Of a stretch of 49,047 nucleotides of DNA, positions 14,401 to 26,400 are shown piece by piece. Positions within the stretch are counted from its first letter, which is position 1. Each line of letters starts with the position of its first letter. Position numbers and translations under genes: made by a program. The notes under the pieces are model-generated. The model was not told the DNA's origin and searched no databases. It saw only the letters and a program-made list of their open reading frames with translations. The DNA comes from Plakobranchus ocellatus (taxonomy: Eukaryota; Mollusca; Gastropoda; Plakobranchidae). The DNA is taken from positions 142,756 through 191,802 of the forward strand of contig BLXT01006781.1 in assembly GCA_019648995.1 (NCBI GenBank), in the 5' to 3' direction.

Positions 14401-17400
14401 TTAATTTTATGTGGTACCCTGTATGCACCCAGATCTCCGTGGACTCATGAGAGTAAAAGTTATGAGAAAAGCAAACACTCATCTCACAAAGTTATACTTC
14501 AAGAAAAAAAAATAGGATCCCATCTCTGTTTCCTCTTAGCTCTTCATAAGGATGGGACTCATTTTACTTTTTATACCAATTGAATCATCCAAAAATTGCA
14601 CTCTGCTCTGTTCTTTTCTCATGTGTATTTATTAATATTTTTAGCCATAGGTTTCCACATCTATTCCTGCAGGTCATTCCTGATTCAGTTGATTGTGCGC
14701 CTAGGCCTCAAAACATTTTTGGCATATTTCTCAACTCTGCTGGTGGAAGCAGTGGCAGGCTACAAAGATTTCAATATTAATAGCAGATTTTACCCAGAAG
14801 AACTTCTAGAGGAGCTTGAAACCACAAATGACATTATCAATTCTTCTGTTGTTTCACCATCTAGAGTTTATCGTAGTTCAGTAAGTAATGACAATGAAAA
14901 CATTGGGATTGCAGATACAATAGATCACAGCTTGAGAAGCATGGGATCAAACACAAACGATGGTGATGGTGATGGAGATTCAGATGATAAAGCACAAGGA
15001 CAAGCTGATTTTAGAGATGACAATTTGGAAGATGAGGATTTGAGTGATGCCATAGTTGATGGTAGTCATGTTCTTCTTGAGGATCTGCATGAGGTTGAGA
15101 GAGAAGGAGGTGGAGATGGAGATGCTGACAGTCAAAGCAGTGAAGAAGCAATCACTGCATCATACAATTTCACTAAAAGGAAAGGAAACAAAGACAGGGA
15201 TAGTCTTCTAAGTGGTTCTATCAGCAGTGCAGATCAACACTCTATTCACAGCATCACTATGTTTATGCATGAGAATGTAGGGGACTCACCAAAGTTATCA
15301 GAATGTATTACAGGTGCAGAAAATATAGAAGACAGATCAGCAAATGCTTCCTCTGAAGCAAATGTAAATCTTTTCAAGCCTAGAAACAACAGGGGCTCCA
15401 TAACATCAAAAAATTCAAATCAGAGTGAAGAAAGTGAAGTTCATTCCAACATTTCCAATTTAGAAAAAAATGAAAACAGCACAATGGCAGATCTGAGGTT
15501 GACTTCCCCAAATATGCAGAATGCTTCGCAGCAAATTGTCTCCAAAGTGAAGAAGCACATGGATCATAATGGGTCTGATAATGTAAATCTGGATTCCATT
15601 GACAATCCATCCTCAAGTGAAATCAATCAACTTCACTCACAGAAGAGGCTTGGCACTGGCTCAGATATGGTGCGCAGTGAGACTGAAGATCTCATGCTCA
15701 ACCTGTCAGCAAATGCTTCGTCCTCCGCAAGTGGAGATTTAAGTGGTGATGGAGGTGCAGGAGGGTCTCCAGGCATTCTTAATATCCGTGATATTGCTGC
15801 TGACTCTGTCAAATGGCTATGTCATAAACTTGGCCCAGCCTTAGCCTCCAGATTTCTCACTCGTAATTTGGTGCGTATGATGGCCTTGTGTTACCTTGGT
15901 CAAGAACAAATGCAGCTTGTGGATAGGAAAGGTAACTCTTAAGATTTATTATTGGCATATTTTTATTTGTGAAATTTGTATGAGATAACTATTTTATTTT
16001 ATTACCTCTCTATCTGTCTTTCACCATTAAAAAGCTTTTAAAATGCAGTTTCTTGTTGTGTCAACAATTTAAACTGTTCAAACTTGACATGAGGCATTTG
16101 GATTGATTTTAGTATTTGTCATTTTCCATGAATTTCTTTTATATTCATCAATAATGCATTTCTCTCATTGCGGGTGAGACATCAACAAGAATTGAAGATC
16201 AAAATATTAGGAAGTTACCAGTTAGATATCAGCTCTATTTGTGGATAGTATATCTTTTTCTTTCTTACTTAATCAGCACAAAATAATAACAACTTGACTT
16301 GTTATAATTAATAAGCTCATGTGATGCAATTGAAGCTTTTAGATGGTTTAATACATTCAAAATTCAACTTGCGATTTTTTGTGCCTATGTTTAAGATATG
16401 ATTTTATGAGTATCTATTTCTGTAGTAATTCATATATATATACCTGTGTATTTTTTTTTTCAATATAAGTATAAATGTGATGCAAAGCAAGATTTCTATT
16501 CCTTTTTTTATAAACAAAAAATAATTTATGTGTCTGTTGTTGATTTATTTCCTCAGAGGATCTGACCATCAAGACCTCCCGACTTGTTGTTGGAGACAGG
16601 AATTCCAAAAAGGTTCTTGAATGCATTGCATTTACCACTGTGTTATATGGAGAGCAAGTTGTTCTCATACAATGCATGCCTACAATAATTGATATGGTAA
16701 GCATTGGTTTGTCATGCTAATTGTCTTTTGCATTTTTTTTTTCCTGCGCTTGATACCTTTCTAAGACCTTTGTAAGTTATTTTTAAAGAATGAAAAATAT
16801 GTTTAATTAGCTGAACTTGTCCAAGTCCTAGAAGGAAGCTTAAAGATATTTTTCATTGTTGTTCTAATGAAATACTGTTTTTCTGGGATAATGATGATCA
16901 TTTTCATAGCATTATAGCATAATATTGAGGCTCAAATATTCTCTACTAGTATGTTTTTTATATAATGGCATGAATTAAATTTATTGTTTTGCAAACAAAA
17001 GATTAGTTCCTGCAGTAATTTTCGTCTTGCTTATTCATATCACATTTTATGTAAGCATTTTCTCTGTAATATATTTTCAATTGGAAATTCATTTCTCTAT
17101 GATTTTTTTCTTGATATGCCATCATGATCTCTTTTATCATCTCAAGTCTATTGTTGGGTACATTGGTTGTTATGTGCGCGAGTCTACATAAAACCAAAAT
17201 CTACCATCAGTCTGTGTAAAAAACTGTACTCTTAGTTCTTCAAAACTTCATTTAACCACATTTCTTTATGATCTCATAAAATGCAGCATACATTCTCCTC
17301 AGATTGTTCTGGCACACAAACGCTTGAGCCCAAGATCAGAGGCAGGGCTGGTGGCTGCTATCGTACTGCTCACTTTTGTGTTACCCTACCTGACAGACAC

Positions 17401-20400
17401 AAGTTTGATGAATATGATAGAGGTGAGATAAGGCTAGACAAGTTTTAATATTGGAAATGACTTGTTTATGAATTAGCCTAGAAAAAGCAGTGCACTTTAA
17501 GGATACTAAAATTGTCACNNNNNNNNNNNCCCCCCCCCCCCCCCCAAAAGCACCAAAAAAAATCTTCTTACTCTATGTCTCTTGAAACCAGATGAGTTTA
17601 CTGAACAGACTGCTCAGCTTTTATTTCATGTTTATAATTTCAAGTTTTTTTTTCTTTGGTTGGGGGGAAAGTGGGGGTGAAACAAAACTAGAATGTATTT
17701 TTCTCTGTGACAAACTGCCATACCACTGATCTGTTTAAAAAAAAATATTCTACAGGAATACATTATTCAGAACAGCATCGATCCAGTCCTTGAGCTTGTT
17801 GGTAACCCTAAGGTTTGTTTTCCTGGAGGTGCTTTGTCTCGCTTTGTTCTCTGCCATAAGCTCATAGATCTTCTCTACACGTTGGGCCTGCGCCTGGGAC
17901 TTGAGATGACACGTAAATTTCTTACTCGCAGCATGGAAAAATTGTTTCAAATCTTCAGCAAAGTACATGGCCGAGCAGCTGAATCCAAAGGTTCAAATGT
18001 GCCTAGACCTGGTAGGCAAAGTATTAGTCCCTCTGGCCCTGTGGACTGCTCTAGCTCACCTTTAGGTACGTTTGGTGCACTGTAATTTTGCAGTTAGAAC
18101 TGGCTTATAGTACTACTTTGTTTTGTTTTGGTTTTTTTTTGTATGTTGGTAAAAAGTGTCAATAAAATTGCTCTGTCAAAATATCTCGAAAGTAAAAGTA
18201 TTTTGTATGAGATTTATGGTAAAAAATTAATTTTTACATATCTCATATATTATGAGAAATTGTTAATCTTTACAAAAAGTTGATCAAAGTCAAAAAATAA
18301 TAAAATGTTCTGATCATTACAAATTTTGCAGTGGCTCAATTTTTTTTTTTCTTTTTTCAAAAAAGTTTTTACTATCATTCAAGACGGCCACTAAAGATCG
18401 CAATGCTGTTTAATGAAAAGAATACATCACAGACCATGCACTGCAGCAATAATAATCCATGTACTGGCCCAGCAATGTATAACACAATAGGCAATGGTGC
18501 CCGTCAAGGCAAATTGTCTCCCCATGAACCCAAAAGAGGGAGAGCTAGTTTGGTTCTGGCTCTATAATGCTTGATGTTCAATTAATTTGTTTTCTTCAAA
18601 TATATTTATATAAGGCTTCATGAACCATTTTTTTTTTCTTGTTTCTTCCTTTATTTATTTATTTATTTATTCATTTATTTTTGTGGGTGAAATTTAATAA
18701 TTTGCTTAATTTAAAACATAGAAGTTTTATTTTCAGAAATGCGCTAATTTGTATCGAAATATTCATTCTATTGCCAGCCTCATTATAAAGAATGTATAAA
18801 CTTCTAACGCTAAAGACAATCACAACATTCTGTTAAATAACAGGTCCTTTGCTGGTCAAAGCTGCAGGTTTCAAATTTTTTACCTTCTATAGTATTTTAG
18901 GGGGAAGAATCCGAATTAGACAGTTATTTAAAAAAAAAAATTTTTTTAATTTCTCTCAAACATTTTACAAGTAAGAACAGGCTTATATCGTATGGATGTT
19001 CAGAATCGCAGCACCTCTTCAGGCCTTTGAAGTGTGAACAAGTTTGCACAGATTGCCCATAAACACCAACTTTATTGTTTACTATCATTATCATTCTTCT
19101 TCTTCTCCTCCTCCTCCTCCTCCTCCTCTTCCCCCTCCCCCTCCCCCTCTTCTTCTTCTTCTTCTTAATCTTACTCTAAGTCAACATAGCATATTTTCAC
19201 TCTTTTCTGTAACTGTTTTAAAACAAATTTCATTTTACAATACAAAAATTATGCTTGTCTTCTCTCAATGAAAGTTAAAACAGATTATTCTCTTCTTTCC
19301 ATTATATTAGCACTGCGTGTCTGACAAAATCGAGTCCCTCTTTTGGGAAGCCGATTCAAGGGAGTTAATAGGGCTGCACAAATATCTATTCAGGCCTATG
19401 TTATTAAATCAAGAACGGTACATAAGTACTGCATTGATTTTGTTGTCTCCTAAGTTTTCATGACCTGTAACTTTATGCAGGGAAAAGTGCTCCGAGCAGG
19501 CCAAAGTAATAACGTTTCAATGCTATTACTAATTTTAGGTCTAAATTACTAATTTTTTTTCTCTAGGTTTACTAAACTGTAAGATCCCAACTAGGCAAGT
19601 ATGTTTTTTTAAAATGGGCAATGCATGTTTAAATGTATATGTTGAAAAGAAGGCAGGTAAATTGTATTTTTATATGTTTTGAGATCAGTCCAAATGAATA
19701 AGAGGTCACATTTTGACACTTTCAATCAATAATATTGCCAGAAACTACATTTATTAAGCTTTGGAATGGTGGAACTTTGGTAGAGATATTGTAACTCTTG
19801 GCCAAAAATTTTGAAAAAGCAGTGAAAAGAAAGGAAAAAAACAACTTATAATTCTTTTTCTCAAAAGCTTCACATGAAACATCCAACTCAATAGGACTAG
19901 TATCAAGTAATATTTCTCTTTGACTTAATGCTATTTATGCTTTAACCTCAAATGTCATGTTTTCAATAGACCAAGGTTCTTTTCAGTCTAGTTTCTAGTA
20001 CCAATGTTTAAAATTGTATGAGGATCGTTTTCTGAAGCCTGAAATTCTTGATCAAAATCTAATGAGTGTTTTGGGGTATTGAAAACGTTGAGGGGAAACT
20101 AGTGAATGTTATTTGCATTGATACCCTTTTTTTTTTCCTTTTTAAACAAAACAGTTGTATTACCATTCTTTACATAATTGTAAATTTTGACTTCTCATTG
20201 ATCTTGCTGTTTTTCATCCTTTTTTTCATTTGTTATGTCTCAGAGGTTGGCAGTCCAAACTCAGATGAGTCGTATCTGAACATCAAGCTTGATCATTTGA
20301 CCCACCAATACACATTTGGCTCACCAATTGATCTAAATTCTAAATCTCCCCCCAAAAATTCAGTGCCTAAAATGCACAGCCTTAGCACCTTGGGTTTGAC

Positions 20401-23400
20401 AGATGAGAAAGGTAAAATGAATATCTTTTTGTGCTTTTTATCTGGTATGCTGTACAAACCTATAAGTTGTATTAAGTTTTTGTAAAATTGGACTCTATAA
20501 TTTTTATCACATGCCTATCTGCCATCCTAATGTTGATGAAAAGGTTTAAGTTAAAATATTTCGGGGGCAAGTTCAAATTAAAAATATAATCAATGAAACT
20601 TTACTTTTGTTAGTGTAGTTTTACAGAGGGTGATACAATATAACAATAATTTTCAAACTTGTATTTTATTTAAATATATAATGGGATCTAAGTTTATTAC
20701 ACACATAAAATCACAGGTTTAGCCATTTGATCGGACACAATTTCACATAAACTGTTTAAACTAAAACAGCATATCATACAATTTTAATTTTTAACATTTG
20801 CTGTTGGTTCAATAGATGATTACATTGAATCCAAGTCATCCATAAGTGCTGAGAAAGGATCCCAGGAGCTGTCGATGGTTTTCTCTGCAGAACTTGCTCA
20901 GGCGTGCTATATACCACTCTGCCAGGTTTTTGGAAGGTGGGCTTTATAAGTCTGTTTATAGAAATAAATAGATTATAAAAGTCTCTCTCTTGGTTTCAAT
21001 TCTCAGTATACAAAGATGAAACCAAAATAATATGAATGTGGCATTCAACTTTTTAAAAAAAATTTTGATCTTTTCAGCTACTTTTAAATCTCCAAGCTTA
21101 TCCTTCTCTTGCTTTTTTTTGCTCTCCCTTTTTTCTTATTTACCAATTCTTTCTCACTCCTTGTCTTTATCCTTATGAGTAAAGCCTTTGATTATTTATA
21201 TGTTATTATGATCATGTATCTAACTGTTTTATTCATTTGAATTTTGGCTAGATTCTTGTTATTCACCGAAAAAATTGTTTTTTACATGCTAATCTTTTTT
21301 TTTCAGTATCCATATGGAAAAAGAGTTACCCAATGAAGATCTCATCAGACAGTTATGTACACAGCATGACTCAGAATCTGATGGTTTATCAAAGGAAGAA
21401 AGTAAATTGCCAGTTGATTTGGCGTCCCAGGAAACTGGTATGTCAGGCTGTGATTTTTTTTTTTCATTTTTTATTTATTTATTTTTGTATGTATGTGTGT
21501 GTGTGTAAAACGTTATCCAAGACCACTATTAAGTACATTATCAGCATCCACCTCAATATCACTATTGTTGTCATCATTGTTGTCACAACAAAGTAAACCC
21601 ATGGAGGATTAAAACCAGTGTAAAACAAACAATTGCAAAAGTTATGGATTGTGCAAAATAAACCAAAGCAAGGTATTGAAATTTCAATGATCATTTTAAT
21701 TAATGCCAAATCAGCTGGAATTTTTTTTTTTTTTTTTTTTAAACACAAAAAAATTAGATGATTAAATTATAAACAGAATTTCACAGATTTCGACTGTAAT
21801 TCATCTACCAGCTGCTTAGAGCCATTGAATTGCTATTTAATCACTGTTGTCATTACCTTATTACATTTACGGGATGGATATCATTACCACCGCGTGGTTT
21901 TTTTACATATAGGGAAAGATTTTAAAATTCATTGCGCTTAAGTTGGAAGTGGAGATTGGCATGCTCTATGCTGAATTCTACAATGAACTACCAGAAACAA
22001 CATGAAATGGCTACAAAATGAGAGAGAAATGTTTTTTTTTTTACCATGCCTGCTAGATCTAGCAAATATGAAGAGAAAATGTTTATGACCCTGACCTTGA
22101 TCATGAACACAGTTAGGGGAATCAGTTTTGTTAAAAAAAATAATTATTAAATGCATATATGTATGCATACTGTTCAGTTTGCATAAAAGTAGACATACTA
22201 TCAATAAGTGATTAAAAGTGATATTTTCTCGGGGAATTTTTTTTTTAAGTTTATAAAATATGCCAGACTTGAATAATTGTCATGATTAAAATAGCTTAGT
22301 CTCAAATGAGTTAAGACAAAATGATTTGTTAGATTTATGCCTTATTAACAAGTCTAATTTTGTAGTTCTCTGGCAGTAGTTATTTATATAATATTTTAAA
22401 ATCAGTTATACATTTGCTTTGGCTGAAATCCAACCAACATTTATATTAATTTAATACAAAACAATTATGACCATTTTTTGCCAAGTAAAAGAATTTTTCA
22501 TTAATGGGAAATAAGAGTAATGAGTTAATGCATCTCATTCCTTTCAGAAATGTGTTTTGCCAAGTAATATGTTGAGAATGAAGATGTAGTTTAACCAATA
22601 AAAAGCCTATTTTCGCTGGCAAAGGTTTCTCCCACAGATGTGAAGCATTTGTTTTCAATAATATTTTTTTATTTAAATTTTTACCCTAACTGGGAATCGT
22701 TTGGTTTTTAAGTGTCTATTTCTATATTTCTACTACCTCTCCTGTACTCTCTTACACACATGCACTAATTCAATTTTTTTCTCATACAGATAATCTGCTG
22801 TCACCAGAATCAGAGGAAGGAGATTTCCATCACAGTGCAGTTTGTGGTAACATTGGCAAGAATGTTGCTGTGGTCGGAAACCGGATCCACCTTCATGATG
22901 AAACAATCACCAACCATACCCAGACAGATGGGCGAGACTTTGGCCGTGGTTACAGGCATTCAGGTCTCTTGGAGATAAATTTGGATGATTTGAGATCGTA
23001 AGTTCTGGATTTAAAAAATAAAGAATCTATGCATCCATGTATTGTGTCTAAACGAGGTCAATGAAGGGAGAAATAGTATTCCATATAGTGGATTGTATGG
23101 AATACTGTCATAAGTTTATTTTTTTACAAAAAGATTTGAAACAATATTCCACATCCATGGTGATATATGGAATGGATACATTCATGAAAGTATTGAAGCG
23201 TAAGGGACATGGAAAATTAGTATGTCGACAATGAAAATGGATATAAAACAAAATAAATGCTTGCGATGATCTTTAATGAGTTTTATACATTGTTTTCAAA
23301 ATAAATTTCATTTCTTTTTGCTTAAGACTGAACACATAGTCAAAATTGAAATGTGTATTTTTGGTTACATTAAAAGAAGTTTGTAATGCAGCATTGACTG

Positions 23401-26400
23401 CAGTCTACTAGCGTGCATACTCAAAAGCACATTCAAATCTTTAACTACAACTTTGGTGCTAATCTTATTGTAATTGAGCTAAGGCCTCTTAAAAGTGTGA
23501 ACATGTTCTTAAGCTCCAGTTCTAGGCATTCTACAGATCCACAAAAATCATATTTAAAACAGGAGTTAACTCATAACATTTGGTTTATTTTTTATGAAAG
23601 TACATTTTTAATCCAGTGTAAAATTATTCTCTTTGGAAAAAGAAAATTTTGATATAGGATGTTTTAAGTCAGCAAAGTAATATGGATCTAAAAAGAACAA
23701 CTCAGTTTAAGAACTGAAAAAGCAAAAAGGTTAACCATGAGAACCTATTTTGACCAATTACTTAATTAGATCCTAGAGCTTAGCAACATCAAGATGTAAT
23801 AATAGAATTAGATCTAACTCTGTCAGCCTTCCCTTTACGCCCACTGCCCACAGCTTCTAGAAAATATTTGTTATGCAATGCATAGGATGCCAAAGGTCAA
23901 CTGGTCAACATAACACAAACAACTCATTTTAGCATAAAGTAGAAACCTCTTTAATATGCAATCAAGGTTAGCTAAAAATATTGACCAATCAAATAGTCTC
24001 ATATATTCCCCTTTTACACATGAACTTGATACGTCTACCATGTCACCAGGATATGATCTAATTAATGAAAATTTTTTCACACACCTAAATGTCTAAAAAT
24101 CCCTAGATCTAAAGAGAGTAACAAAGCTAAAACAATCATCATTATCAGGTACCTTGTCTGGAACAAATATTGGCGATCATGTTCCTCCACTCAAACCTAT
24201 TCTTAGTTAAACTTATAAAGATGTTTTTGCTACCCTTGCCTATTGCCCATGACTTAAGACTTTCAATAAAAGTTATTTTCTGTCTACTTCTTCTGCGTTT
24301 GCCTTCAATCTTATCAGTGATTGCTAAGTGTTCCAAACCCTTGTGTCAGCAAATATGGCCTAACAACTGTGGCTAAAACAGTAATACTACTATTAAACTA
24401 AAACAGGTCTAACTTAATCCCACTCCCAAAATCAGACCAAATATTACAACCAAACAAGGCCAAATCATAATACCAACCATTCCAAGTCTAGATTAAGACT
24501 CAATTCATGTGAACTAACTGTCCCATCATCATTTTTTTAAATTTAACTTATCTGTAAAACTGTCTTAAATTTCTTTAGGGCTGACATGGATCAGAATAAA
24601 TCTAGACATTTGAGAGGAAACTGGCTAGCTTACTGGGAGAGGGAACTGGGTAAGTTTTGTTTCTATTTTTATTTTTTTAAATAAAAAATAAAAATAGCTA
24701 TACAAGCATTATTCAATCTGTAATATCTGTGTTGGAGATTGAAATATGTTAATGAACATTTTGCAGATATAATTTTTTAAAAAGTAAGCAACTGTTTTAC
24801 CTGATGTATTTTTTTTTTCATGGAAATGATCAATTTTAACCTTATTGAAAAGGTTGTGAATTTGTGTAATATCATTCAAAAGCAACTGCAATAAGAAGAA
24901 TATTTACCCTAAAACAAAATGATTTATTAATCATACTTAAGAATACCAACACAATATTTATTTTAATTATTGAAAAATTTTGTGAGAGCAACATTTGTAA
25001 CCAAATTATTTTTTAATATTATTATATTGTTGCATCTGATAACAGGTTTGCATGAGAGAGATACAATGTTCAACTTCATGCAAATTGAGCTGCAGACATA
25101 TACAGGTAGGTTCACATTTTGCAAAAGGATTTTGCAGGCATAAAGAATTGCGCAACATGAAAACTTTTTTGTTTTTCAATGACTAGTTTATTGAATAGGA
25201 TGTCACATTGAATATCAGTGTATTTTTGTAGTCTGCATTTAAACATTTTTTTTTCTTTGTTTTTGTTTAAAGAATAAGCAATAGTTGAGTTTCTTCAGGT
25301 AGACTAGCTTTTTGTTGGATTTTGCAATTTCACAAATCATTTTTTACCCCTTTGCAAAATCATTAACATCTTATCAACATATTTTGGAGGGGAAAATAAT
25401 TCCAAGATGAATTGCTTTTTTTCAAAATATGAAACATAGATTTGGAATCAATATATTACCTTTTGAATTTTCCAAAGGTCATACAAGTAGCATTCGCTCC
25501 CTATACACCATGGACACAGAGAATTGTTTCATATCAGCCAGTAAGGACAAGACAGTAAGACTCTGGTCTATTGATAGCCAGGGTGATGGGCTCACTAAGT
25601 AAGTTATTAAATCAAAATATGTGCAAGTAAAGAAAAATGTTACCTTTAGCCATCTACTAAAATTAACAATTAAACTTTAGAATTATCAGATACTTGTTTT
25701 GAAATGCAAAGAAAAATAGATAACAGTCTGGTTACAAAACAGTAAATTGAGCAGTTGGCACAACCTCTATTATGATTTGCCAATAAAATATGTATGAATG
25801 TAGCAAAAATCTTATCAGAATTGTTTCTAAATGTAGAATGTATCTCTGCAGAGGTTTTCATAAAATGAAAGAAAGGAATCATAGCATTCAATAATTTAGA
25901 CTAATGAGATATTACAAATGAAGGTTTTCAGCAACAAAATATAATACATGCATTGAAAAAATTCTGAAAAAAATGCCATTATGGGTGAATGTTTTTAGTT
26001 CTAAAGAGAGCAAGTATTTTGTACTTGTGGATTAGGATGGAGTGAAAAAAAGTGAATGTTGATGGCAATGAAATCTTTCCCTGGATTTAATCATTATCAC
26101 TCACAAATGATGTTTGCAATGTTTGGCCTAAAACCCTTCAATATATCTATGCTTCTCTTCCACCACATAATTTTAAGATTATCTGACGTAAAAGCTGTTC
26201 ATTATAGTAGCCTTCTCTTGACATATGTAGTCTATAAACCTTATGAGCTGGATTTTTTTTTTTTTTCAATCAACAGACAAGCATGCCAATTCTGCTACAG
26301 CCGCCACAAAAAATCTGTCTTCTCAGTTGCATATGTGGAGAGTTGTAGGCTTGTAGCTTCATGTGACAGCACAGTACATGTAAGTTGTACAAATAGTAGA

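Larger units (their letters stand above)
22998..24578 (+). other. WDR81 intron 19 with LINE tail
   Basis: 1.6 kb intron. Its right half (about 23750-24530) differs from the rest: it is richer in C and holds a minus-strand LINE fragment and a dispersed repeat copy. Confidence 0.7.

Noticed and set aside
19044-19271. Pro-rich ORF
   Set aside because: The Pro/Leu run is just the polypyrimidine tract translated.
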